DNA of 64,000 nt from Silurus meridionalis (taxonomy: Eukaryota; Chordata; Actinopteri; Siluriformes; Siluridae). Shown here in pieces: positions 36,989 through 48,700 of this stretch. Positions within the stretch are counted from its first letter, which is position 1. Every line of letters starts with the position of its first letter. Both the position numbers and the translations under genes were made by a program. Where the stretch lies: positions 8,777,463-8,841,462 of the forward strand of contig NC_060887.1 in the NCBI RefSeq assembly GCF_014805685.1, in the 5' to 3' direction. Under the pieces are notes generated by a model, which did no database searches, was not told where the DNA came from, and saw only the letters and a program-made list of their open reading frames with translations.

Positions 36989-38910
36989 ATGTGTGCTGTT
37001 TACTCATATTTTGTGGATACCCCCCCACCGCAATAAAGTTCAGGCTTGGTGTTTTATCAGAATATGTGTAAGAGTAAATGAAGCCAATAAGCCTTTACTG
37101 TTGTATGTTCAGATCTACATGGCAGAAGCTGAGGAGAAAGAGCAAAAAGCTATGAAGTACATTGCAACATTGGAGGCCAAAAAGTTAGAGCTGTCATCTC
37201 AAGCGAAGGCACTGCGAGAGACCGTGCAGGAAATGGGGAACCTGCTGATTAAGGAAGACTTGGAGAATGACAAGCTCTTGACTGTGAGTGCGAAACCCGC
37301 ATTAAGCAGATCCTTGTGAACAATACAAGGACTTTATTTATGTTTAAGTATTAAGCACTTGAATTCGAACACCCCTGTGTGTGTGTGTTTTAGGAGTGTG
37401 AGAGAGAGCGAGAGGCTCAAAACGTCCTCCAGGCGGAGAACGACAAGTTGAAGAACACACTGATTGAGAATAGGGAGTTGCTGCAGGTAACCTTCCCTTT
37501 CCATAAATCCATGCTTGCTCTTGTGCAGCAGGTTTGTGTGTATATGTGTGTGTGTTCAGTCACACAGCTTTTTGATATATTCAAGCGTGTGGAAGTAAAT
37601 CACGAACGCAAATCAATTTTTGTATGTTCAGGTCTCCATGGCAGAAGCTGAGAAGAAACAACAAAATGCTATGGAATCCATTGCACAGCTGGAGTCTGAG
37701 AACTCAACCCTGGCTTATCAAGTAAAGACATTGCAAGCCACAGTGCAGGAAATGGGGAGTCTGCTTTCTGAGGCAAACATTGATAATGGCAAGCTACTAA
37801 ATGTGAGTGAGAAAAATGTACATTAAGCAAAAATATGTACTTAATAAGTACTTGAATTTGAACACCTTTTGCCCCATTTGTGTGTTTTAGGAGTGTGATG
37901 AAGCACGAGAGCTTCAAAACCTCCTCCAGGTGGAAAATGACATGTTGAAGAAAGCACTGATTGAGAAAGAGGAGTTACTAAAGGTAAGTTTTCCTTCCTA
38001 GAAATCCATGATTGCTATTGTGATTGCTTCTAAACTATCGGTCAGCTATTAAAAGCAGCCTTTATGCAAAATTGTCATTTTTGCTCAATTTTATGAATGA
38101 ACTTGATGAGAATGATCATTAAGCATTGGTGAGTTTAAACTGGTGTGTGTTTTAGGAGTTTGAGCTTGAAAGGGTGGCAGAGAAAGATGAGATGAAGACT
38201 CTGGAGAACAACGAGGAGCTACAGAAGGTAAACTTTTTTGTTTGACTTTTTATAAAAAGATGAGTGAAGACACTGGGAGAAACCTGCTGCACCTGCATTA
38301 AGCAGTGCCTTTAAAAATAATCTGAAGACTTTATTTCAGCTTTTATCTAGGTTTTGCTCTGTGGGCGCTCTTTAGGAGTGAGATGATATGCTTATGTAAT
38401 AATCACGGCTGTTTATGTGATCTCAGAGTGTATGCATGTGCATGTGCGATTGTTAATTCACCGCAAATTACATTTGAATTGTACTCGTGTGTTTTATCAG
38501 TCAATTCTTAAAAAATGTCTGAATTCGTAAGTCTCCAATAAGCTGTTGTATGTTCAGGTTTGCTTAATGGAATCCAAGGGGAAAAACAAAAAGGCTGTGG
38601 AATTCATTGCACAGCTGGGGGCCAAGAAGTCACACCTGACAAATCAACTGCAGACACTGCAAGAAACCATGCAGGATTTATGTAGCCTGATCTACAATGC
38701 AAACATAGATGACCTGCTAACTAAAGTAAGGATTACGCAGTTTCTTTAGACATAATATGGAGTATTTATTCATTTTAAAGAATGAAACACTTGAACACCT
38801 TCTGTCCCATGTGTGTGTTGTAGGAGTGTAAGAGAGAGCAAAAACCCCACAGCAAGCTTCAGGAATCCTTCCAGGATCTTCAGAAAGGGAACGAAACCGA
38901 TCCAGAATAG
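35886..38910 (+). CDS. secreted or luminal coiled-coil protein built of duplicated exon modules (unnamed)
   Basis: Ten plus-strand exons: 35886-36021, 36272-36318, 36783-36863, 37113-37283, 37394-37486, 37632-37802, 37891-37983, 38156-38227, 38558-38725, 38824-38910. This gives 372 aa; all later junctions are phase 0. Residues 1-34 look like a signal peptide (LARLLLQLPLLYTIIAATG, likely cut after CFA) and are followed by an acidic patch (DGDPEEPNAP, DDQTVEDTEDQD). The rest is coiled coil made of two exon types: A (171, 171, 168 bp; for example MAEAEEKEQKAMKYIATLEA) and B (81, 93, 93, 72, 87 bp; for example LQAENDELKNALIQKE). The order is B-A-B-A-B-B-A-B. Introns between repeated exons are alike (shared TTGTATGTTCAG and GTGTGTTTTAG ends), so duplication is recent. 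There is no cysteine knot, no KDEL and no second membrane segment. I do not recognise the family; the N-terminal segment could instead be a signal anchor. Confidence 0.85.
36914..36987. repeat. (GT)n microsatellite
   Basis: About 37 copies, 50 bp downstream of exon 3 of the coiled-coil gene. Confidence 0.98.
38270..38395 (+). pseudogene. decayed A+B exon module in intron 8 of the coiled-coil gene
   Basis: CACTGGGAGAAACCTGCTGC recalls the end of exon type A. It is followed by ACCTGCATTAAGCAGTGCC and GAAGACTTTATTT, which match intron 4 (ACCCGCATTAAGCAGATCC, GGACTTTATTT). CTTTAGGAGTGAGATGA at about 38371 recalls the start of type B. Together they look like a lost repeat unit. Confidence 0.6.
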
Positions 38911-38945
38911 AAATTATTGTGATTTGTGGACGAAGGATGAAAAAA

Positions 38946-38951
38946 AATAAA
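38946..38951 (+). terminator. poly(A) signal of the coiled-coil gene
   Basis: AATAAA 36 nt after the TAG stop, giving a very short 3' UTR. Confidence 0.75.
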
Positions 38952-39179
38952 GAATTTTATTTGAAGTAAAAAGTAAAAAGCCTTTTTGTCACTCACGTCA
39001 ATCACGTCCTACCTATGTAAAAGATGTAACTACCTGGCCAGCAATAAAGTAGCATGTCATTACTGGGAGCTATTGAAATATCTTTCCTCTTAGTGAACGA
39101 GACTTGATGTTAAAGTCTGATCAATTCATATAATCATTGTTACAATGGCTTGGGATAACAATTGCCACAAGTAGCTTTT

Positions 39180-39390
39180 CACTCATGTCCCCATCAGTCT
39201 GGAGTCAGAGTGCAGGGTCAGCCGTACAGAGCCCCTGGAGCACAGAGGGTTAAGGGCCTTGCTGAAGGCTCCAAGAGTGGCAGTTTGTCTTACTAGGCTT
39301 ACTACAGCTAGGGCTTGAATACTAGGGCTTGAATCCCAGTGACTGACCTTTCGATCAGTGACCCAGAGCATTAACTGGTAAATGGATAAT
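39180..39390 (-). mobile_element. tRNA-derived SINE
   Basis: Reverse copy of the SINE at 19.9 kb: AGAGGGTTAAGGGCCTTGCT and AGAGTGGCAGTTTGTCTTAC, with a GGCTTGAATCCCAGTG region near the B box. Confidence 0.7.
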
Positions 39391-39419
39391 AAATTTATAT
39401 CCGGGGTCACACAAAGGAC

Positions 39420-39620
39420 TGATTCTTTTTTGTCTGTCTTCTTAAAATCACCTCAGGGATTTTTTTTTCTTGCTACCATCACCATTGGCTTTCTTATTCA
39501 GGATAAATGTATAGAGACGATTTTTTAATTGAAAATCGTAATTTCTATATTTCTGGAAAGCTGCTTTGTGACAATATAATTTGTTGAAAATGCTATAAAA
39601 TACAACGGAATTAAACAAGA
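39420..39620 (+). mobile_element. L2-like LINE 3' tail, degraded
   Basis: CACCTCAGGGATTTTTTTTT and GGAAAGCTGCTTTGTGACAA match the L2-like tail. Confidence 0.6.
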
Positions 39621-39801
39621 CACTAATCTGGTTCAATTCAGTTGTTGTTGTATAGCACTAGCACATTTGTTGAACAAATAATTGTTAGTTAAGAATGAAA
39701 AAAATGAACGAGTGTTTAGTTTGGATGTAACTGGTACAAAAAAGCAGAAGGAGAGAGCCTTGCTGTGAAGAGAATATATCTGCACACAAAGCATTATCCC
39801 A

Positions 39802-39806
<5 letters not shown>

Positions 39807-39835
<29 letters not shown>
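39807..39835. repeat. (GT)n microsatellite
   Basis: About 14 copies. Confidence 0.95.
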
Positions 39836-39838
<3 letters not shown>

Positions 39839-39989
39839 GATTGATGATCTTGGCTGAGAAATGAATAAAAGTTAACTGCAAATGTAAATTGTTTTTTTCT
39901 TTTCTTTTCTTTTCTTTAAATATAGGAAAATATACTAACTCTGTGGTTGTCATTTGAGATGAAAACAGTTATGAAACACCAATTTTCAT

Positions 39990-40570
39990 GCCTCTGGCCA
40001 TTTTCATTCCTATAAAAAAACTGAACAATTGTCATAAGTGAACAAAATAAACAAACTGGCCGAACAGACAATGCTCTGTTGTTACTAATGTCAGGTCAGC
40101 ATGTGACTCATTCAGTTCTACACCCTCTTAACTACAAGAGAACGATGGGGAAACAGTGCATAGGGGGTTAATTCATAGCATAATCCGAGATGCATTAATG
40201 TGTATATTTTATAAAATTTATATCCTCGTTCGCGACTATTATCGAAAAACTAGACTTTACTGATGTAATCCAACGAAAGAGTCACTAATTGAATCAATGA
40301 ATAAAACCAAAATATTTAAGCCACTCGAATTAATTGAGTGTCAGCATTAGCACCAATCACCATTGAGAACCAGGAGCCAAGATGTAGTTTTCAATAAAGC
40401 CAAGGCAGCACTTAACCCTTCCACCATTGTGAGGAATACTCAATTGTGCTAAATGAGAACACATTATAATTTATCACATGGGAAAGACATTCAGGTTTAA
40501 TACCAAATAACTCAATGCTAGATATAAAATGGATCCTTTTTGAATGTAGTATAATTGAATAAAGAAAAAT
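39990..40570. other. gene-free stretch, nothing assigned
   Basis: AT-rich sequence with no supported exon or repeat family. Confidence 0.4.
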
Positions 40571-40574
40571 CATT

Positions 40575-41768
40575 TGAGGAGAATTCAGCCACATCCATGG
40601 CTAAAACAGCAGGTTAATAAAAACATGCATCATAAATTATTCAAAGTTAGAAGTAAACCTTTAGATTACGTAGCATCTCTGGATGGTGTTTCTGTCTCAG
40701 TGTGTACTGCAGTCAAAGACCTTGGTGTGATTATTGACTGTAGTCTTTCCTTTAAGGCTCACGTGAATAACATTACCAGGATCACCTTCTTTTATCTTAA
40801 AAATATTGCTAACACTAGAAATATGATGTCGTTACAGGATGCAGAAAAACTTTTTCATGCTTTTGTTACATCTAGATTAGACTACTGTAACGCTTTACTG
40901 TCTGGGTGTTCGAAGAAAATGCATAAATAAGCTTCAGTTAGTTCAAAATGCAGCAGCAAGAGTCCTCAGTAGGTCTAGAAAATATGACCACATCACCCCT
41001 GTTTTAATCAGTCTACACTGCTCCAAATTAAATCTCACACCGAATATAAAATACTACTACTGATGTATAAAGCACTTAACGTTCTTGTGAACTTCTGTAC
41101 CATTGCAATCTCCCATGCCTATTACAAGGTGCAGGCTATTTGTTGGTACCTCAAATAATGAAGACTACAGCAGGGGAAAATCTTTCTCTTATAAAGCCCC
41201 ACAGTTATGGAACAACCTTCCAATCAGTGTTTGGGACTCAGACACAGTCTCAGTGTTCAAGTTGAGGTTGAAAACGTATTTATTTAGTCAAGCCTTTTAT
41301 CTGTAGATTTTTTCTTATTTAAAGGAGCAGATCTGGAGGGATCATGGATATAGTGTTTGGTGAACTGGTATATTTGTATGCTGTCGTCCCCTCACTCTCA
41401 CACATTCACTCAGGTTTGTTGACGGTGGTGTGGTGGCGTCTCTTATCCCAGAGATCCCTCATGTCTGTGTTACCTTCTGGCTCTTCATTGAAGTTATGCT
41501 GCCATAGCGAGTCTTGCCAGAGTCCCAACTACACAGTGTCCTGAACTTTTATTCAACCATAAGGATTCTTAATAAATCATATCTTTTTCTCCTTGTCACC
41601 ACTCTTCTCTTTCTCTCGGTTGAGTTAAACATGCTCCTGAGGCACCAGTGACCACTGTTTCTACCCCTCACCTCTCATCTCCATCACCACATTATCTGTG
41701 TAAAGCTGCTTTAAGACAATGTTCATTGTTAAAAGCGCTATACAAATAAAAATGAATTAAATTGATTC
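40575..41768 (+). mobile_element. L2-like LINE, 5'-truncated
   Basis: Plus-strand frames encode the end of the reverse transcriptase ([37 protein letters not shown]) and the C-terminal region ([18 protein letters not shown]), then a 3' UTR with AAAGCTGCTTTAAGACAATG and an AATTAAATTGA end. Nearly collinear with the copy at 23.6-22.0 kb. Confidence 0.87.
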
Positions 41769-42673
41769 CAGATTTCATCTATATTATACATTTTCTTCCA
41801 TTAATGCCATGGGGTCATTTATATTCCACTACTTTAAGCATCTCTATTTACACTAAACATTGTTTCCATTTATTTGCAGCAAAGAAACTGCCCTTTCCTT
41901 GACAAAAATAACAACTTTTACAAAGCAGGTTTGTTAAAGCAGGCAGACCACCAAGGTAACTGGTGCTGAGAAATCTGCAGTAATAACATGCAGCAATATA
42001 TAGACAATAAATTAGGAGAAAGTGCATAAAGAAAAGACCATTTCCTTTATTAAACCACACAATACATTACTCCATTAGGTATCAGATCAACTACCCGAGT
42101 CTATTCTCAATTCATACAGACGCTTTATACACATTATGAAGAGCTCTGGTTTAACATTGGCAGACATGCAACAATAGAATCCAGAATATATCCAGAACAG
42201 AACAGCACTTTTCAAAATTAATACATTTTCCTCCCAATTTAGTAGCATTTTATTTCATTGTAATTAAGAATGATACAGTGAAAATGTGAGAAAAATGTGA
42301 CAAAAAGAAACACAATGGACTAAGATTGTAGTGTAAAAACTGAAAGCAATTCATATTAGTTAAGATTTGAAGAAGAAAAGTCTTTCCATTCTAAATAAAT
42401 TAAACTCACACACATTTTTTTAATTTCTTGAACAAAGTAAGAAGAGGCAGATATTGCACTCTCACCATTGCTATTTTATAGGAGGTGGTTGTAAGCTCAC
42501 TGTTTCCCACTCAAACACATCTAAAACTTGTCCAACATGGACAGATTTATAAAAAAAAATTAAATAATAAAATGAAAACAGGTTTCATGCAAAGACTTCA
42601 TAGTAAAATTGATGGTGCTTTATGATCTGTTTAATGTGTGGACCATTTGTAAAACGTGTTGTGCAGCAGTGGC

Positions 42674-42679
42674 TTTATT
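42674..42679 (-). terminator. poly(A) signal of tbc1d31
   Basis: AATAAA on the minus strand about 93 nt beyond the TGA at 42772-42774. Confidence 0.65.
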
Positions 42680-42771
42680 TTAGTCTGAGCAACTGATGCA
42701 GTCACTGGATAAAGTCAGTCCCTGTCTTGATAGATTCCTGCCCAGTCACAGTCCTGGTGCTGGTGGCCTCG

Positions 42772-45700
42772 TCAGTGGGATTGATGGGAACTTGCTGAGT
42801 ACATAGTGTAGTCTGCAGCTCTAGCTCGAGCTGCCAGCTTCTTTCGGAGCTCTCTGACTTCCTGCAGCAACTCCCTCTCCTCGTGGTCCAGCCTACCCCG
42901 AGCACGCTCTAGAGAAACTACACAGAGAACACATTATTACATATGAGGATTGTTCTGATAGCAGTTCAGGTTTGTTTCTGAGGTACCATTGACCAGAGCT
43001 CTTGTCCTTGTCTTCTTCACGGATCCACCTGATTCATCCCGATGCTCTTCCTTTTAATTAGAGACCACTCTGCTTTGCAGCTGAGGATGGTTCTGCGTAC
43101 TGAAGTTACTGAGCAACTCAAGAACTTGCGAATAGATTTGAATATAAACACACTCTTACAATACTTTATTAGGGATAAACATGTAGGGATAATTGTAGCC
43201 ACTAACATACATATTTATATTTTATAACGTATTAATCTCTGGAAAGCTACGTTGGGACAATGTATACATAACATGTTAAACATGCTATACAAATAAAACT
43301 CGACTGAAATGAAAATAAATAGTTTGTCTTGATACGATACAAACACAATCATTCACATTAACAGTGCAGTTTATTACTAATTGTGTCGCGTGTTTTAATC
43401 TCAAAAGCGTCCATATAAAATGTTCACTTACAGCATGTGGAGTTGTCTGAAGGAGACTGGTTGTTCTTGGGATCATCCTGTGGACTTTCTGACTTTTGAA
43501 AATGTTCCCGTGAAGAGTACGGAGAGCGAAGCCTCCTTTCCCGCTGCAGATCTACAGAAAACAATGAATGCCACTGTAACCACTTATTTAGCAAATTGTA
43601 GTGTAGTATTGTATTGTATTCAGCAAATCTGTACAAATAGACGGATAAATTAAACCCACTCAAAGACTCTGCTTGACTCCTCCTCCTAGGTGTGTTCTGA
43701 TGCTGTGTTATCTCATCTAGATGCTGGGAGACGGGTGACGTCTGTTGGGTGTCTGCAGCAGGTGTTACCTGCTTTTCCTCGTTCAACATGGCCTGCTTAG
43801 CTTCCACATTATTCCACTGAAAACAAATCCGGTTACAAATGTCAGAAAAAACAAATCCACAAAGGAGGCTATTTTAAATAAGCCCAGGCTGCAAACAAAC
43901 ATGTTTACACATATCAGCTTAGTGAGCACGTTATAAACATTATATAAACTGGAAAAATATACTGTGTGTATGCGTTTACACCGACCAGACATAACATTAT
44001 GACATTATATCATTATGAGAGGTGAAGTGAAGAACACTGATTATCTCTTCATCTAGGCACTTGTTAGTAGGTTGGATATTTTAGGCAGCAAGTGAAAAGT
44101 CCTCAAATTTGACGTGTTAAAAGCAGAAAAAATGGGCAAGCGTAAGGATTTGAGTCTGACAAGGACCAAATTTGTTTGGACATGTGCAGAGGAGAAACAT
44201 GGGGTACATCAGTGGGGCACCAGGAAGGAGAAAAAGAGGAAGGCCAAAGAGGAGGTTTATGGATGTGGTGAGGGAAGACATGCAGGTAAGTTGGTTTGAA
44301 AGAGGCAGACCTAAAGCTGCAATAAAATAATTTATAATTGCACGTTAATCCTTAATGAGCGAGCCAGTGGCGACTGTAAACCGGCATGAGAAAGAAACCT
44401 TGAGAGGAACCAGACTCAAAAGGGCACCCATCCTAATCTGGGTGGCACCAAATGTCTATTCATTACAATTCCATCATGTTAAGGTGTACAGTGATACAGT
44501 AGGCGATTAAATGCAACATGTGGTCCTGTGCCACTGTAGTAAACTTTTACAGCCTAAATCCTTCCACAAAGTTCTTGTGTTGCTCAGTAATTTCATGGAT
44601 CTTTATCAGTGGACAAATTGGAAAGTAAATGAAGAAAAAAAAATCCAATTCAAACTACTCTTTGGTGTGACCACTGTTTGCCTGTAAACATCAATTCTTC
44701 TTCCTGTCTGTGGTACACATGAACATGGTATTTTGAAGGAACACAACAGGTAGGTCATTCCAAACATCTCGGAGAACTAACAATCGATCTTCTGTGGCGG
44801 TAGGCTGCTATTAATAGGGTTGCAAATTTCCAGACACTTTTAATGGGAACTTCATCTGGGGAATTTTGGAAATATAAAGTTGGAAACCAGGACTTTATTG
44901 GACTTTCTAGGAATGAATTAAAAATTTGGACAAATGTATATAAAATGTATCATTTAAAAACATAAATATAAACATCTTGTTTGGTCAGAAGCTGCCATGC
45001 ATGCAAACTAATACGGTTTAGTATTATTTTGTTTCACTATAGCACAAGGAAGTTTTAAACATACATTTATGTAAAATATATGTTACTGATATATGTTACT
45101 GTAAGCCATAATCATCAAAATAAAAAAGAAATAAACACTTCACAAATATCAGAATGTGTGTGATGTATCTATATAATATACGAGTTTCACTTTTTGTATT
45201 GGATTACTAAAATAAATCAACTTTTTTATTATAATAGATGCACCTGTATGTATATGTATATACATTTTTTTAAACTAAGGATTATAATCCTCCCTATTTC
45301 TTCTGCAGATCCAACAAAGACACCTTACATGGTTGCCCTCCACTTCCATCATCATCTGAACAAGCTGCTCCTCCTTAGCATGGGTTTCACGGCTGAGTCT
45401 GGCCAGCTGCTGTCTCTGCTTCTCCTTCTCTTCCTCTGCCAGCTTTAATCGCCTGATCACTTCGGTCTGCCATTCGGCATCCACGTCTAGTTGTTCCGCT
45501 TCCGCTAGAGACTCCTCCAGCACCTTCAACAGAGGAATGAGCTCATATTTTAACACTCTCACAGCATCTCAGAATGCATATTAATAAACATGGCATAATC
45601 CGCTGGTTCTCAAAGTGTAGGGCATGGCCCTCTAGTGGGGAATAAACACATGACAGGTGGGGGCAATGAATAGCAGGATTTATCTATTTTTTATTGCGCT

Positions 45701-48700
45701 TCATTAATCTTCATTCATACACTCAACCACAAAAACAAATTAAAACAAAAGCTAACAACTAAAATTGAATTTTCTCTATTTTTTTTACTTGATGCATTTG
45801 ATGATTGATTTAGAATTAATAAATAAGCCATTTTTATTCTAAGTATATCATTATTTTTTGGGGTGATAGAGGACAGGAGGGGTTTGAAAATACACCCCTA
45901 TAAAGTGGGGAATGACAAAAAAGATTTTGAGAACCACTGGAATAATTAATCAGCCTCAATTTTAAAAAGTGTCGCTTTAATTCCAAGCTCTTTCATTGAT
46001 CATTCTCTCGTTGATCATCTTGGTCACCCCTCTACAGTCTGAAGATCCTGGTGTTACTGAGCAACTCAACGGATTGGACTGTTATTATTAACAATAGTTT
46101 ACTTCAATAGTTTAAAACTGCAGTTTGTATGAAGAGTTCTGAATTTCAGCACCTAACACTGAACAGCACACCTCGTTAATGATGGAATCGAACTGAATGG
46201 ACATTTGGTGCCACCCGGATAAGGATGGGTTCCCTTTCGAGTCTGGTTCCTCTCAAGGAAGAAGGGAGATCTTCCTTACCACTGTCACCACTGGTTCGCT
46301 CATTAGTGCTAAACTTATATACATTAACATAGAAATTAAAATACTATAACCTCTTTATCTCTGTAAAGCTGCTTTGGGACAATGTCTATTGTTATAAGTG
46401 CCATATAAATAAAATTGAATGGAACTGTATGTACCCTTCTGGTTTCCTGGCCGAGATCACTGTCTTTCTGAAGGAGGTTGTGAAACGCTAAATCCTCCAT
46501 CTCAGCTCTTCGTCGCCGCGCATCCACTTCTGCTCTTACTTCTTTGCTCACACACTCGTGTTCTTTGGCCAATTGCTAGGGAAAAAAAATATCAAAGCAA
46601 AATCCCTTGATTAAACTGAACACTGAAGGGAAAGGGAGGACATTATCTATGTAAGTTGATAGTATTATAACTATAAAATATAATATATGTAATATATAAG
46701 GGAATTATTTAAAATAAACATAGCACATTTCTAGGCAGACAGTACTTTTCTGGAGATAAGAAGTTTTCTGAATACTATTTTCTCTCAAAACCTTTAAATT
46801 AAAAAAAAAAAAAATAGAACTTCCAGAGGAATAAGATGAAGCTAGAACATATTCTACGTTTTACTCATTTTCGCTTATGGCATTTATTCTGGAGTTAAAC
46901 CTCGAGTTCCACCTAGGAACCAGTCCAGGCTATCAGGACAGGACTGCTGTTAGGTCAGGATTATATCAACAAATTTGATAACAAAACGATAATAATATTA
47001 ATATAATATCTACAATTCGATGTTTTAGGTCGGTGTTGACGCTGTTTGTAATCGTGGTTCATCATCACCGTGCTCCGTGCTCGACTGACCTGCTCAAACA
47101 ATCTCCGCTGTGCATCCAGCTCCATTTGCCTCACTTCCATATCCTGCACAGCCATAGCAGTCTCTTGGTCTTGCAATGCCACCTGAATAAAGCACACACC
47201 CACACACACGTTCACACAAGTACCTTAAAGCTTCTAATGCAGGAATAATAAAACGTTTCTTTCGTTTTTATTTTTAATCCTGAATGGATATTCATAGCAA
47301 AAAATAAATAAATAAATAAGGGGGGAACCTTTCTCTGGATTTCATCATCCAGGCGACTGAGCTCCATCTTGCGCTGATTCTGCTGGTGCTTGAGAAAACG
47401 CATCCTGGCAGCATCGAGCAGGGTGAGCTCTTTCACCTTCAACTCTCGCTTCATAGCAGCCAACCTTGAGCATGAGACAAAGATTCAACTGTATGTGCAT
47501 TTAAAATATATATATATGTGCCTGCATGCAATAAACAGCCAACATTAGAATGGCTAGATGCCACCAGTGAGTAAAAAGCACATGCCAGGTACTGAAAGCA
47601 CTGTGAGAGCATAAAGAAATGGATTCTCTGGTCGATTGTGATTAACGCTGAAATCTTTGACATGAATAGCATGCGCTACAACTGAAGAAAACCGGGTCCT
47701 AAAAAACTGGATATCTATTATCTATATATATACACTTCTTCTTCTACTTCTTCTTCTTTCGGCTTCTCCCATTAGGGGTCACCACAACGGATCATCCGTC
47801 TCCATACCCCCGTCCTCCATATCTGCCTCTTTCAAACCATCTATCTGCATGTCTTCCTTCAGCACATCCATAAACCACCTTCTTGGTCTTCCTCTTTTCC
47901 TCCTTCCTCAGCATTCTTCTACTGATATACCCCATGTCTCTCCTCTGCACATGTCCAAACCGTCTCAATCGCGCCTCCATCACCTTGTCTCCAAAATGTC
48001 CTACGTGCTCTGTCCCTCTAAAAAACTCGTTTCTAATCCTGTCCTTCATCGTCACTCCCAACGAAAACCTCAACATCTTCAGCTCTGCTACCTCCAGCTC
48101 CACTTCCTGTCTTTTATTTAATGTCACTGTCTCTAAACCAGGGGTCACCAACCTTTTTGACACCAAGAGCTACTTCTTGGGTACTGACTAATGTGAAGGG
48201 CTACCAGTTTGATACACCCTTCTGAAATAACAAATTTGCTCAAGTTACCTTAAATTATGTTATTATTAATAATGAATGATATTCATCTATATCAGGGTCA
48301 AACTCAATTGCACAGGGGCCAAAACTCAAACCACACTTGAGGTCACGAGCCAAACAGGATAAACATTTATTGAACGCACTAAAACTAAATTTTTTTTTAA
48401 CATAAATAAATAAAAACAGACAGGAATATTATTTCAGAATAAATAAACTTAAACTTTAAATAACAAAATATTTTGCTCTCCATAAAAATATCTCCAGTCA
48501 AACACCAGACGTCTCACACCTTCATCATGCAGCTCTTCAGAAACTCTCCCTCAGTAAATAACCGGCTGATGTGACTCTGATTTCTTCTCTGTTTTCACAC
48601 CAGCTTCACTTTGTGATTTTGCTCTGCTGAAACACGTCTGCTGAAATGTCAGATTCTTCTTCAACTCTTCTACTTTCTGTATCTTCTGCTCTGCATTCAG

